Of a stretch of DNA of 64,000 nt, positions 1-12,359 are shown piece by piece (within the stretch, counting starts at the first letter, position 1; the number at the start of each line of letters is the position of its first letter). Below the pieces are notes generated by a model that was given only the letters and a program-made list of their open reading frames with translations, did no database searches and was not told the origin of the DNA. The translations under genes were made by a program, and so were the position numbers. The DNA is from Epiperipatus broadwayi (Eukaryota > Onychophora > Udeonychophora > Euonychophora > Peripatidae): positions 2,667,135-2,731,134 of the forward strand of contig JAQFVV010006353.1 in NCBI GenBank assembly GCA_028023455.1, in the 5' to 3' direction.

Positions 1-622
1 TTTCTTATCACTTGAATATTGCTTCAAGCTGGTTTTTAATTTATTTTTTGTTGTACCAATATATGATTCATTCTTGTTATTCTCCTTGCAATCTAAATAT
101 CTAATTATATAATTATTTACATACAGAATAAAGATTTTAATGATAAACATTTTGAAAAACATGTTAGAGAGTGTTAAATTATATAAAGAAAAAATGTTAA
201 CATTTGTTTATATATTAATAAAAAAAATCAGTTGTAAATGGAGTGAATTGTCAATTAATTATAGATATTGTAGTATTATAAAATATAAATAGCCACTACT
301 GTTCTACTAAAATAACTACTGAAATATGTATATCTGCTTAATAAAATTAACCAAATCCTTTTAAGGTTAATTTGAAAGATGAAGTTTTTATTTTTGTTTT
401 TAATAATTTAAATTAAAAATTCTACAATCAAAACTGATAACATCTATCTCTGATTCATTAATTTATGTACAAAGAATTCTATCTGCAATAATTATCTAAT
501 CAAGATATTTGTAGTCTTAACGTCTCCTAATTCATCATTATCAATATTTATTTTCTTCTGAGAAAATTCATTGAAAACAATGGATAAAATGAATCAGGAA
601 AGTGCTTTGAAAAATATATTTT
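1..622. other. AT-rich DNA, nothing recognised
   Basis: AT-rich sequence with no credible reading frame, no structured repeat and no recognisable transposon remnant. Confidence 0.5.
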
Positions 623-1445
623 ACCAGTTCTTAATTATGGATTTCAGAGTTAGACTTTAACAGAAGAGCAATATAAACACACTTCTGAGCATCCAATGAA
701 TTAATGGAGCAATGCATGTTAGGAGTAACAAGAACAGACCAAAAACAAAATGCATGGATGAGAACATATAACTATCATAGATAGTGCTGCATACTTAACA
801 TAAGAGTAATGCAGAGGCTTGACATCATTCAATGTAGTGATGGAGAAATGCATGTTAGGAGTAACAAGAACAGACCAAAAACAAAATGCATGGATGAGAA
901 CATAGGACTATTACAGATAGTGCTGCATACTTAGCAGAAGAGCAATGCAGAGGCTTGACATCATTCAATGTAGTGATGGAGAAATGCATGTTAGGAGTAA
1001 TAAGAAATCAAAAACAAAATACATGGGTGAGAGAACATATAGATATCACTGATAGTGTTGGATACTTAACAGATGACCAATGCTGAGACTTCAAGCCAGT
1101 AAATGAAAGAGTGGATACATATGTTCAGAGTAATAAGAAGAGATCAAAAATGAACACATGGGTGAGAGAACATATAGATATCAGTGACATGATTGAAAAA
1201 ATTAAAAGATCCAAATGGAACTGGTCTGCATATATTGCTATAAAAATGCTAATAGATGACAGTTAAAATTTTAAACAGGATTTCAAGAGATTGTAAAAGA
1301 TCCGGAAGGCGACCACGTGTGAGATGGATGAATAAAATTAGGAACTATGAAGCTATTGATTGGAGAAACTGGATTAAACTTGAAAGACCTTCATCCTTTA
1401 ATGACTGGATAACGGTTGAAAATGATGAGAGCGAAAAAGTTCCAA
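623..1445 (+). mobile_element. 5'-truncated RTE-clade LINE remnant
   Basis: Decayed C-terminal part of the same LINE family as the nearly complete copy at 59587-62501. Around 623 the translation resembles the segment PVLTYGSETWTLNRRAIQRLQ. At 1256-1440 it reads DCKRSGRRPRVRWMNKIR and WIKLERPSSFNDWI, matching DCKRPRKRPHVRWMDEIR and WIKLGETFILQWI in the full copy. The end is a GATGAGAGCG stretch, where the full copy ends in a TTGATAATGATGATG-type tail. Stop codons and frameshifts are frequent, so it is not a gene. The segment between the two recognisable ends is expanded by tandem duplication. Confidence 0.85.
663..1205 (+). repeat. Four tandem ~136 bp units inside the RTE remnant
   Basis: The unit beginning near GAAGAGCAATGCAGAGGC recurs at about 663, 801, 937 and 1070, a spacing of 134-138 bp. 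Units 2 and 3 are almost identical (both carry ATGCATGTTAGGAGTAACAA), while units 1 and 4 have diverged. The unit corresponds to the LINE codons for RRAIQRLQ...CMLGVTRR...VREQ. Confidence 0.85.
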
Positions 1446-2084
1446 ATTCTCTTAACACAATTATATATAAACATATCATTGATGAATTATTAAACAGCGA
1501 TTTTTTTTACTTAAAAAATTAAATGTATTTTACTTACTTAATTAAATTTTTAACATGTAATAAAAAGTATAGCTTTTTTATTAGGAAAAAAACAGCTTTA
1601 ATTATGATTTTGTTTTAATTTTCTTTCATAATCTTTTAATGACTTAAAAAAAAATCAATGGAACATAAACAATAAAAAATACCGCAAAGTTAATTTTTTT
1701 TAAAATTCTAAATTAGCAGTATATATGCATGTTATACTTTTTGATTTAAAGTATGAAAGGATAAGTAAGCATTACGATACTACTGGCAATTCATAACATG
1801 ATCATCATCAGTAGTAATGTGCCATTCTCTTAATATTACTAAAGCAACTGAATATAAAAACTGTGTCATTAACCTTAATACCTTTACATTGTTAAAAATG
1901 ACGGGTTTATTGAGATTTATGACAAATAGTTCTGTGTTATGGTGTAGAAGATGAAAGTCACGTTTTGAAGATCACATTCACGGATTATAGCCCAAATCTG
2001 TCACTTCTAGTGTATGAACTTTTTAAGAATTCACCAGCAACAAAGAGTTTGATAATTTTTTTTTTCCTATAGTTACACCACCCA
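1446..2084. other. No feature recognised
   Basis: AT-rich with homopolymer runs. No open frame or repeat was recognised. Confidence 0.4.
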
Positions 2085-2540
2085 CTGAAAATTTAGGAAT
2101 CTATCAGTGATAGATGGTAGTATCTAATAAATCTCTACACAGTACCTTTTTATTCAATAAGACCAGACTAGTTTCTACCTTATAGCATTCACCAATGAGG
2201 AACTTTGGATCATGGATCAATGCATTTGGCTATCAACCATATTTTATTTTTTTGTTATACTATCAAGCCATAGTCCAAACTGAAAAACATATTAAGTTTT
2301 CAATCATATGGACCTAAAATCAGTTCAATATCTATATATCATGATGCCTTTAGTTGTTTTTTTTTTATCAATTATAGGCACCTCTATTTACTGACTAGGA
2401 TTGGTACAGAAGCAATAAAATATCACATGACCCCAGTTTATGCAATACTGTTAAGCAGGAAAGTCTTTGTTTTCATCATCACATAAGTTTACACTAGGTG
2501 GCACAACTGCAGTGAAAAACAAAAGGCTTTGTTGCTAGAC
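2085..2540 (-). mobile_element. Ancient family C (hammerhead) repeat copy
   Basis: Strongly diverged copy of the family C repeat. The stretch at about 2164-2215 contains CAGACTAGTTTCTA and, further on, CACCAATGAGGAACTTTGGAT, which align with the hammerhead segment of younger copies. Read on the minus strand, the core is degenerate (TTGGTGA for CTGATGA) but GAAAC-TA-GTC survives. The end near 2490 (CACTAGGTGGCACAAC) resembles the repeat's terminal TGGCACTACTGTATGGAGAG. Confidence 0.5.
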
Positions 2541-3184
2541 ATCATAGTATAAGTTCATGTCATGTGTTGTTTTACTGATTTTAATTCAACTATTTCTATT
2601 ATTTTTAAAACAAATAGTTTAATTTTGAAAATAGTATTATACAGTATGTTAATCCAAATTTTAATAAAATAATTTTTTAAAGATGTGATAAGCACAAATC
2701 ACTGAAGATTTTAATTCTCTTATGTCACATATATTAAAACAGTCAGTATGCATTATGAAGCAATATTGTAGCAGTAGCACTGTATCTATTGTATAAAATA
2801 ATGGAATAGTTTAATTGCTTGAGATTTCACACACAAAAAATTGGAAATGAGATAGTTACTCTATGATTCATCAATTTTGAACTCCAGAGTTGACACACTA
2901 CATTGCATTCAACCGCAAAGAGTAATCAATTATGAAATCTATGGTATTACATCATGGAACAACAACCTATAAGAATTTATCTTAAGTATACAAATTGTAA
3001 ATGAAATTATAAGTTACTAATGAAATTATAAGTTACTTGGAAGGTCAATCAATACTATAACACCAGACTGGGAGTTCAGGTTTGACCCCAAAATTTTTAA
3101 CTTCAAAGATATCACATGATGCCTATTATAAACCACCCAGGGCAATTTAAAATATTATTTTAAAATAATATATATATATATTTT
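2541..3184. other. No feature recognised
   Basis: AT-rich. A stretch near 3040-3120 (GGGAGTTCAGGTTTGACCCC) might be a SINE fragment but has no second copy here, so it is not called. Confidence 0.35.
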
Positions 3185-3480
3185 TTATTAAAGAAATGCT
3201 TTTATTTAATCTGAGAAGTCATACATAATTAGTATCTTTAAATACAATTTTGATTGTTATATTGAACTTGAAATAAATGCACAAGACATCTATAAATTAA
3301 TTAATTCAATCATTAGTTTTAAAAATATTGATTGAATTAATTAATTTATGGCTATGTCATGTTTTTCTTTTAAATTATATAGAACCACCAAAATTGTGGT
3401 CAAGGAAAGAAATTATTTTTTGGTTTTTAGTCATTATATATTAAATTAAATAAAAGTGTTTTGATAAAATACTATATACA
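3185..3480. repeat. Hairpin repeat, family G (copy 1)
   Basis: Imperfect inverted repeat centred near 3325, where ATTAATTAATTCAATC faces GATTGAATTAATTAAT. The arms run out through ACTTGAAATAAA-like and AAGCATTT/AAAGTGTTTT-type sequences to AAAATACTATATA. A related copy lies at 12360-12610. It has the form of a non-autonomous foldback element. No coding capacity. Confidence 0.6.
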
Positions 3481-3489
3481 TATATATCA

Positions 3490-3625
3490 TTAAAAAACAG
3501 TCAACACTTAAACAATCCCAATTTCAATAACAATCAACAATTTCAAGCTGTTGCCAAGGCAACCTTCTTTTAACAATATACATATATTGTTAAAAGGAAA
3601 TTGCCTTGACTATATATATATTGTA
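3490..3625 (+). repeat. Short repeat family E
   Basis: Contains the family E consensus: GTCAACACTTAAACAATCCC, then a CAATAACAATCAACAATTTC stretch, a GTTGCCAAGGCAAC palindrome and CTTCTTTTAACAATATA. Part of the sequence is repeated in inverted orientation (ATTGTTAAAAGGAAATTGCC). Other copies are near 23480, 25680, 26000, 50740 and 51060. Confidence 0.7.
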
Positions 3626-6160
3626 ACGGGATGGGGGTATAGAAGGTTGGTGAAAACAATCAATTGAACTGGGTGATGGCAAAACATCATCACTACCAAT
3701 TCATCAAAATGAAATATTTCAAATAATTTACAAAGTATCTATAAGTAATATAGTATTTTATAAGTTTGAGATTAGACAACCTCTGAAAACATTGAGGTCA
3801 GCCAGCTACTAAAATCCACCAGCATTATAAAAAAGTAATTATAAGTAAATACTCGAGAGAAATAACATCCATCATCATCACTGATGGGAATAAACAAATT
3901 AGTACAATAAAATATATAAATCAACAGTCAACTTGTGACTGGATTGAAAATGGGTCTTCTGTAGACCAGGCTAACTATTGAGCCTTTGCCAGCTTGGGCA
4001 ATTATATAAACATAACTTGGATGCACCAGTTTAGTGCCCATCCATTAAAATACACAATAATCAGAAATAGAACAATAATGCTGGGACATTTAAAGCATGC
4101 TGATCATCATCAATGCTCTGGCCACTAAAGTACTATTAATGTACTGTCCAACTATAAACTTAACTTTTAATAAGACTAAAGTAAAATAAAAGATAGTGCA
4201 TGGGCTTTAAAGAGTATCCTCTTTTGCGCCAACCAGGATGATGATGATCATCTCCGGATGCCCAAAGCACTAAACACATCCCCATTTATCCGTGTCCGAA
4301 ATCTAACTCAGAAGAACATGGGCTCTATTTCTGTATGTGAACAAGAGATGATGGAATACCATTTTTAACAATTAAATAAGTTTATTAATAACAATAAAAA
4401 AATAAATGATTAAGGTCTTATAAGGGTTCTGATTTTGAATGGTATACATTGAGTTACATGATTAATAAATTAGGTTTATTTAAAACCCATTCAGCACACA
4501 GGCATGTGGCTTGATACAAAATAAACATGTTTGAATTAACATTTGATTTAGAAAAATGATCAAAAAATTTATACATAAGTGTCTATCTGACACGCATTGT
4601 TATTTACAATACAATTGACATAAAATAATTATTAAAAAAAATGATTAAATTTTACATATGTGTTACAACTGATAAGCATTGGTATCTGCAATACAATTGA
4701 CAGATATACGCATACATACATGCGTGTGATTTCTGAACATATTTAATTTTTACATAAAATAATACATGATTAAGCTTTTAAATTATGTTTTAAGTAATAC
4801 AAATACTTATGCTAGGTTTACTACAACACGTATATATAATTTGCACAGACATGCGAAACATTAATTTAGCTACAATAAAATTATGAAAGATTATTTTCGC
4901 AATTTAACCTTGAATATAGTCCTTTTCTTTAAAATAAGAACTTTCAAATTTTTGACAGTTAATTGATTTAAAACGTCTTTCTTTTTCCTAGTCTAAAAGA
5001 TTTTTGGAAATCTTTTTCTTGATTATTAATTATAACTTTCTTTGTAGTTTTTTTTTTTTCTAAATTATAAATATACTTTAAACAGTTTTTTTCTTTAATA
5101 AACGATTTTAAACTAATATCGTTTTATATATTTCTATCAGTTATAAAAATGTCATTTTACTAAGGAAATTGTTTAAAACTTCCTTATCATATATAACGCT
5201 ACTCACCACCAGCTGTATATACGTTTATCCGTGTTTCTCTGCCTTTCAGCAAGCTGGAAGATTTTTCTTGATGAGTTTGGTTTTTAGTGACTGTCATAAT
5301 CAGGAAAAATTACATAATTCAGGTATGGTTGGCGTTTTCCTTTCTGTAGTCAGTTCCACTTATACTTGGATTTTTTAAACTTCAGGTCAGCAAGCTGTTT
5401 TCCAGAACACTTTTAAGGCTATGAATTACAAAGAATCTTGACCCGTTTCCTCCATGTAAATTCAAACTCCTCCAGTGAAATGTAGTGCAGCCACTTCCTT
5501 GCATTCTTAAATCCTCATGGCAGTTCTCTTGATAATTATACTAGCCATCTTTGCAGCTAGCTTTACTATGGCTATTTTCTGCTACAGTTACCAACTCTTC
5601 ACAAAATACTTGAGCCAACTTTATAGCTGGTTCTTCTGTTAACTCTTAAAAAACTGCCAGCCAAACTGTTCTTTTTAAAATCACTCTCCAGACTGGAGCT
5701 AGTTTGTTATCAGCCCTTTTTATAAAATTATCTGAGGTGATAATAACACCTTCATTGAAAACAAAGTTTTTTATTTTTAGCTCTCTAATCCCTTTAAAAA
5801 CATATATGTTTTAATTAATTAAAAAAAAATTTCAAAAACAAGTATTGTGTTTTTACATTTCGCAATCAGAATAATAATAATAACAATACAATATTTATAT
5901 TTATTAAGACCTTTTTTAAAACATTAATTTCATAATGAAATTTTATTTTAAACCCAGAGTTATTTAACCCTTTACTTGTTATTATTTTATTTTAGTAAAT
6001 GTAGAAAAATGTCTGCTATATTTTTGTTTGTGTTTATTTCTAGTTTTCCTTTCAATTTTACATATATATTTATGCACACACACTATATTAGTGTGTCTAT
6101 GTAATCCAACTGGTTACAATATATATATATGAATTAAATGTTTATATGGATTTTATTATA
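3626..6160. other. 2.5 kb without a recognised feature
   Basis: AT-rich sequence with short TA microsatellites. A less AT-rich patch near 4200-4330 (ATCCTCTTTTGCGCC...GTGTCCGAAATCTAAC) and one near 5170-5380 hold only short frames with no recognisable motif. A real exon here cannot be excluded. Confidence 0.35.
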
Positions 6161-6436
6161 TAGAAATGAAGAGATAATATCCATTAAATAGAGAAACACT
6201 TAACATTTGATATTTCTAAGAAACTATCAATAACTACTAATTGAACAATTCCCGAAACAAAGCAAGTTTTTTTCATAAACCTGTAATAGCTCTTTTGTTG
6301 GACCCCTTTTGCTTTGAGACCTCCAAAAAAAAAGAGTTATTACAGGTTTACGAGAAAAACTTGCATTGTCTCAGGAATTGTTCAATTAGTAATAATTGAT
6401 GGTTTCTCAATAACATCAAAAGTTAATCTCCTCATA
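6161..6436. repeat. Foldback element, ~110-130 bp arms
   Basis: Long imperfect inverted repeat. The left arm (AATTGAACAATTCCCGAAAC, AAACCTGTAATAGCTCTTTT) is mirrored by AGAGTTATTACAGGTTT and CAGGAATTGTTCAATTAGT, about 6332-6436. The loop is about 40 bp. It looks like a non-autonomous hairpin transposable element; no matching copy is in the window. Confidence 0.75.
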
Positions 6437-6469
6437 TATAATCAAAAAACCAAGTTATATATCATGTGA

Positions 6470-6660
6470 TTTGTTTTAAGCTTGTATTACAGATATGTAA
6501 TATAGGGAGCATGCTAATAGCTCTAACATGCTTTTATCGATAAGTGCCATAAGAGAAAGCATTTAAAAAATCTCTATCTAGAATAACCCCTATCTCCAAA
6601 CCAGTTTCGAGCTGTTGGCTCTTCTCAATGCATATTAGTTTTTCATTTCAGTAATCAGAT
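6470..6660 (-). mobile_element. Family D repeat with decayed hammerhead
   Basis: Shares AGCATGCTAATAGCTCTAAC with the family D copies at 12160 and 55327. The minus strand near 6605-6645 reads TTGAGAA, then a perfect 4 bp stem II (GAGC...GCTC), then GAAAC-TG-GTT. The last part fits a hammerhead, but core positions C3 and G8 are mutated, so it is probably inactive. Confidence 0.6.
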
Positions 6661-6891
6661 ATTTTGCAACTAACTTTTTGTAATATTGATATTCAAATTT
6701 ACAAACTGAAAATCGTCTCTGTTATCAAGATAATATAATAGTTACATTAAGTTTAGGAGCAAGAAAATGTTTTTTCCTTTTACTTTAAATCAGTCCAAAT
6801 TAAAAATTCCATTTTCAAATTTATATAATATCTTGATTCCTGTTTCATGAAATTGCCTATGAACTATTCCTAAGATCATTCATAAAAATAA

Positions 6892-7308
6892 AAAACTATA
6901 TATTATTGTAATGATTGTGAATATATAACTCATGATAAAAACATTTCTTCAACACCTCCAGAAATTTCTGAAATGTACAAGTTTCGTTGCAGCATCTGCG
7001 AATATAAAAGTAATTGCAATGAATTTTATAATGATCATAACTTGAATCATTCTGGAGAATACAAATTTCACTGTAGTAATTGTGAATATAAAACAAATGC
7101 TAGAAGAGATCTTAAACAAAGTAACTTGAAACATTTTGGGATATATAAATTTCATGACACGTTTGTGAATATAACACAAACTGCAAGGATTTTTTATAAT
7201 GAACATAACTTGAATCATTCTGGAGAACATAAATTTCATTATAGTAATGGTGAATATATTTTAAGTTGCTCTGAAATAGATACAATAGATCTGAAACAGT
7301 ATAGATAA
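6892..7308 (+). pseudogene. Decayed C2H2 zinc-finger array
   Basis: An open frame of about 139 codons (6892-7308) with repeating finger-like units. The first unit begins YYCNDCEY but has lost its histidines. The second (CSICEYKSNC...DHNLNH) is a perfect C-X2-C-X12-H-X3-H followed by the linker-like SGEYKF. The third keeps CSNC but has S instead of the first H. The fourth has lost both cysteines but keeps HNLNHSGEHKF. This spacing is typical of DNA-binding C2H2 fingers. With one of about four fingers complete, no start codon near the first unit and AT-rich flanks, it is most likely a relic of a zinc-finger gene or a retrocopy. A divergent exon is possible. Confidence 0.7.
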
Positions 7309-7643
7309 TTTAAATCATTCTTAGATAGCATCACCCTTTAAATGTATCCATCCTTTTTTTTATTTTGTGAATACACAAGTTTCAGCAGTATAAGTGGCAA
7401 TTGGAAAAAAAAAGACAATTAATCAGTTTTAAATATATCAATTAAATTCATTAAAATACTATTTACTTTGTTGGTATTATAGATCAATAATGAGTATAAT
7501 GTAACTTTAAAATTGAAATGCTGAAATAAATTATGTTCAAAGCTAATAATAGCAAATGATCAGTGATGATGATCGAATATAACTGATTTATCATAGTTCT
7601 ACTCTAGCCTCTATTTATCTTATCTGTTTCAGGAGAGAAATTA

Positions 7644-7644
<1 letters not shown>

Positions 7645-7682
<38 letters not shown>
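7645..7682. repeat. CA/TA dinucleotide microsatellite
   Basis: Uninterrupted (CA)n followed by (TA)n. Confidence 0.95.
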
Positions 7683-7683
<1 letters not shown>

Positions 7684-7759
7684 TGATTTCCCCTTCTTTG
7701 GTTTTTCTTTTGATTATTACATTTCTATGATTGGCAGCAAACCACATCTCCTCGAACCA

Positions 7760-8080
7760 TTCTTTTACTGTCATTATGCTCTATACTCACTAGATTGTCT
7801 GTGGGTCAAAGTTTGTGACCAAATTTTTTTTTGTGGTCCCCAAAACAGACTTATATTCCAAATTGTTTTTAGTGCCACTATATAAGTGTTTGTGCCAAGC
7901 TAATCTGGTTGAGATAGCTGTAGATTCTTCATAGTATAAAGTCATACAACCTGGGCTGTTGCAAGGAGTCTCACATACTATCTGTGGTAATCCTCCCTTT
8001 GTAATTTGTCATTTGTCTTGTTAATCAATCTATTAAGATTAGGAGGGGTATCTTTTTTATCTTGTTCGTTAATCTCAGAA
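7760..8080 (-). pseudogene. Penelope-like element GIY-YIG fragment (decayed)
   Basis: On the minus strand, reading across frames, the translation gives PPNLNRLINKTNDKLQRE, then CETPCNSPGC, then LYYEESTAISTRLAWHKH. This parallels the better preserved copy at 14836-15445 (PPNTNRLINNSKDYID, SCPQAGCHATYYGETK, NTRLAQHRY). In PLEs this is the linker plus GIY-YIG endonuclease at the C-terminus of the single protein. The YYGET core has become YYEES and stops and frameshifts interrupt it, so it is a dead copy. No reverse-transcriptase part was seen next to it. Confidence 0.75.
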
Positions 8081-10245
8081 TATAAGGCATGCTAACCCAT
8101 GATCTAGTTTGAACTTACAGTTTTAAAGTTTACTTACATTTCTGTAGAATTTGTTTAATAATATCCATTAGAATGCTTTTTCTCTAACTTATACTACATA
8201 AATCTTTTATTTATTCATCTACGTTGGTTTTCATATGCTTCATATTTACAAAGCAAACGTAAGCTTGTGGTTAAGACCTGTAGAGGTTCCTACTATCGCA
8301 TTTTTACGTGCACATTCTTGAGGTTACAGCCCTAGTAAATATTATTTGAGAAAGATTATAAAAAAGAAAGAAACCACTTTTTTATGCAGACATATTCAAA
8401 TCTGAATCAAATATATGTGTAATATACACTTAAACATTTGGTAAAATATGTTCAATACTAATATATAAAATTAATAAATTGCTTATGCATAAATATTTAA
8501 TGTAGATTGATTATAATATTTTAATACTAAAAATTTCTAGATATAAATTGCATAAAACAGGTGAAGCCTTAAAATAATTGTTATTATAATATCAACATAT
8601 TAATGGCTCTCAACATCAGAAAATTGCAAAAATACATAAAATTCAATGTGTTTTCCATTGCATGGATCTCCATTCCTTTTTATTTTCAGAGAGCCAATAA
8701 CAAAATAACTAGATTAATGAGCAATTCCTTAGAGATAGATTACCTTATTTTTATTACATCAATGGTCTCTACACCGCTTAGTAATTTCCAAAATATTAGT
8801 TCATCTTATTCCTAAGCACTCAATCCTCTTTCACAATTTTTTCCATAACAAGATTATCTGGAAAACAAACAAATGCATTTAATAACATCTAACCATTTTC
8901 TTACTCAATAATAAGTATCTTAAGGAAGTCCAAATACTGGTACTTGGACCAAAAATACTAAACTTCTTAATCAAGGTCAGTGTCCAAGCCTTTCTCTCCA
9001 ATACTTTTTCAACTACAAAATATGCCTTACAAATATGGATCAATCATACACTATATCATAGAGATGAATTGACCATGGAACATCTACTATCGCAATATCC
9101 TCTCTCCAAACACATGACACTATTATCACAGACAACACTAACCAGCAACAGTGATATACACAGAGACCTTTTACACTTCATACTATGATTCACAGGATAC
9201 TATTATCATTGACACTACTCATTCATAGACATAAATAATACCCAACTTCACTGGTGGCATATGCAAAGGCCTTTTTTTCCATTAAGAACTATCATATTTA
9301 TTCTTTTTATATTCGTGTTTATAAATGTTGGCTAGTCTTTAACCTCAAATCTCACATATATAAATCATTCTTTTAAACAAATTTAGGCAATTAAAATGAC
9401 AAACCAAATCACTCTCATTCACATTACCATGGCAACTTGGCTGTTTGTTCTACGTTATTGCTATAATGTATTGTAACTTATTAAAGACCTCTTAGTAATA
9501 AAAATGATGCTTCACATGTCATGTTAATAAAAATTTAAATTCAATATTTGCCTTTGCAATAGTTTCAGAATTTAAGATTTATTTTTGGGCAACTTTTGAG
9601 AAAGATATCATGTGACATTGATTATTTAAAACATAATTTGCCTAGAGATAAAAAGGTAATTCAACACTATTTTCCTAGTAACAACTTTTTTTAAAAATAA
9701 AAATATCTTAATGCAAAATTAAATTTGTTATTACAAATTTTGCATATTAATAAAAAATAAAATTAATTATAAGTTTACGTAATAATATTAAACATTTTAA
9801 ATTAAAAGTGTGTACAATTAGCAAACTCGATTTGCTATATAGCTTTAGACTTGGCAATTATTAGCAAAAGTCTTTTTTTAGAACATGCATGATAGTTTTA
9901 ATAAAAATAAACAACTGACTTTTTTCATGGTCCGGAAATCCATGAAAATGCATGACAATAATGAATAGACTGATAGTAAGATATTATGTAATACAAAACT
10001 ATATCTTAAATCTATTATACTTAACTTGAATTTTATTCCATCTAATAGCTAAGCGGAATGATATTACCTTGTTCTCTTTGTGCACAACAGCTTTGTCTCA
10101 GACTGATGTTATTTTGAAGTGTCACTTCTTCAGACTGGTTTTGGTATATATAACAGTTTAATTTTAATGGGAATAAATCTATATTTTCATTTTTGGTCCT
10201 AGATGTCAGGTCTAGTCAGGAAGTAAGCCTAGCATAAGGGAATTT
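8081..10245. other. 2.1 kb without a recognised feature
   Basis: AT-rich. Contains small hairpins (for example near 9710-9750, TGCAAAATT...AATTTTGCA) but no recognisable gene or element. Confidence 0.35.
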
Positions 10246-10249
10246 TTAT

Positions 10250-10390
10250 GTTATGATTATTACAACCAGTAAGCATCGCATGATCACCAGTCTTTATGCT
10301 TATATAACCTGTTTTCTCACAGGAAAAACTCTCCAAACAGTAGCGCCACTCAGTGCACAAACCTTTTTGCATCAAATGATTATTACAACA
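10250..10390 (-). mobile_element. Family C end fragment
   Basis: Carries the family C boundary: GCATGATCACC...TTATGCTTATATAACC...AAAACTCTCCAAACAGTAG and CGCCACTCAGTGCA. The hammerhead part is absent. Orientation is assigned so that the hammerhead strand of complete copies is minus. Confidence 0.6.
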
Positions 10391-11734
10391 CAAAATAAAT
10401 TTCAATGTAATTTAAAAATTTATTTTTCCATTTCAAATATAGCTTGCTTATTTCAGTCATATATCTATTAATAAAAATAAAATATATTCAATGTATTATA
10501 TGCAGTAAAGTTTTCTCAAGGATTAAAATCCCACAAAATAAGACCAAAAATATCATTCATTGATAGCTCAGGTGATAAGTTTCTTTGTTTTTCAATATAA
10601 ATTAAATATTTTCATAGCTTTTAAAATTGTTTTTTTTTTTAAATTAATTTTAAAAACATTTTAAATAGTAATTATTAAAAAAATTATTTTAATTCTGCTG
10701 CAAATGTTATTCATAAATATATGAAAAATTAAAACATTTTAAGACTCAACTTACTGTAATTTAATCTTCTGTGAAAAGATCAAAATTATATTTCAATAAT
10801 ATATTTTTCTGATGGAACATGGGATAAGGTTTTATAGGAAGATGTTGCATACAATCAGATTTGCATTTTATTCTGAAATATGCAAATGCCGGAAGGTATC
10901 TGATGGTTGTAAATCTGCCATATTAATCTCCTGAGTAATCTTAACAGTTCCTTGATTACTGTAATAGTATGACCACTCTGCATCCATTAATAAAAATATC
11001 ATCTCTTCTTACAAGTGTTCAATAATTTGGTACAAATATTTAAGTGAATTAATGAATTCAGATTTGTTTTTTTGTATGTTCTTAAACATTTTCATTCAAC
11101 TTAGAAATTATGTTTATGTCAAATTAAGTAGCCTATTTTTATATACATTAATCAAATAAATTTTATTCAAAATTTATACATGTTGGAGATCGATGAAAAT
11201 ACAATATTTCTAGAATATCCAGCCAGTTGACTAGTCTAATAGGGTTAGTGAGCAAAATTTCATCTGCATTTGTATTGATTCAGTAAATTTTCAATGGTGC
11301 ACATTAGATGTTCGTATAAAATGTTAAAAATATTCTTTCACTGAATTTCAGGAATAATTCAGTAAAAATGCTTACATGTAATTAAAATAAAGAGAACACA
11401 AATGAAATATGAAATTTTAATTTCTTTTCATTGTGAATTAAAACTTGCTTTTTAAATAACACTTCCTCCACAAACGAAAAGCCTTGCATATAATAAGTAA
11501 ATAACTCAGATTATATGTAACTAAACATAAATGAAGTTTCCAATGAGTTAAATTATGCTTGCAACCAATCACAAACATTCATCAATCTAGAAGTCAAACC
11601 AATCTCTCAGATCATAGATATATGAGAAACATTCACTTTGTCATGCAATCCATATAGCATGTTAGGATTTATACCATATCCATATTATTTGTAGAAAAAA
11701 TACAATTTTTTTAATACAATTCCACTACACATTA
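10391..11734. other. No feature recognised
   Basis: AT-rich, with no repeat copy or reading frame recognised. Confidence 0.35.
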
Positions 11735-11739
11735 TCAAA

Positions 11740-11835
11740 AGATATGATCAAAGGTATGTGAAAAAGATAAATGATGTCCAAGATACAAATTTTGTGCTGA
11801 AACAGCACTCATCAGTAATTTGTTAGTCTGACTTC
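11740..11835 (-). mobile_element. PLE-type hammerhead remnant
   Basis: The minus strand has CTGATGA, a perfect 5 bp stem II (GTGCT/AGCAC), then AAAA where GAAA is expected, then a short stem III ending in ATC, followed by TTGGACATCATTTATC. This matches the sequence after the hammerhead in the PLE-type copies at 15465 and 16471 (TTGG...TTATTTATC). The G-to-A change in GAAA should abolish cleavage. Confidence 0.6.
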
Positions 11836-12159
11836 TGGACTGATGGATGGTTGTGATAGGATTGTAAACATGATATAACTCATTGAAAGCTACAGTTAAT
11901 CCCTGTTTTTTTTTCTTTTTTTTCATATGTCAAAGCATCATCCGGAAACTGTCTGCAAGCAGTTGCAAGGCCGCTGCACTGAATTCTTGGCTACCAACAC
12001 TTGACTAAAAGACTTGTAAATAATTTTTAGTGCATGCCAATTTCATTTCAAATACTAAAAACATGGAGATCTTGTTTACATTTTCTGTCTTTAAACTCAA
12101 ATATAAATAGTAAATAAAATAAAGTCATACATCACTTGATTTAATTTGATAAGCTTGTA
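11836..12159. other. No feature recognised
   Basis: No reading frame or repeat recognised; it includes TTTTTTTTCTTTTTTTTC runs. Confidence 0.3.
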
Positions 12160-12310
12160 ATTGTAAACTAAAATAAAGAGTATGCTAATAGCTCTAACAA
12201 GCTTTATTGAAAAATGCTGCAAGAAGGGTATTTAAAATTTCTATCTAGAAATTATCCACAGCTCCAGACTAGTTTCTAACTATTGGCTTTCTTCAGTACA
12301 AAATATCCAT
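12160..12310 (-). mobile_element. Family D repeat with near-intact hammerhead core
   Basis: Shares ATGCTAATAGCTCTAACAAG with family D. On the minus strand at about 12264-12305 the core reads CTGAAGA, a short wobble-containing stem II, GAAAC, a 2 nt loop TA, then GTC. Stem I is weak (two or three pairs), so activity is doubtful. Confidence 0.6.
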
Positions 12311-12359
12311 TGTCAAATATCTTAAAACTAAAAAATTAAAAAAAATGAATACAAAAAAC

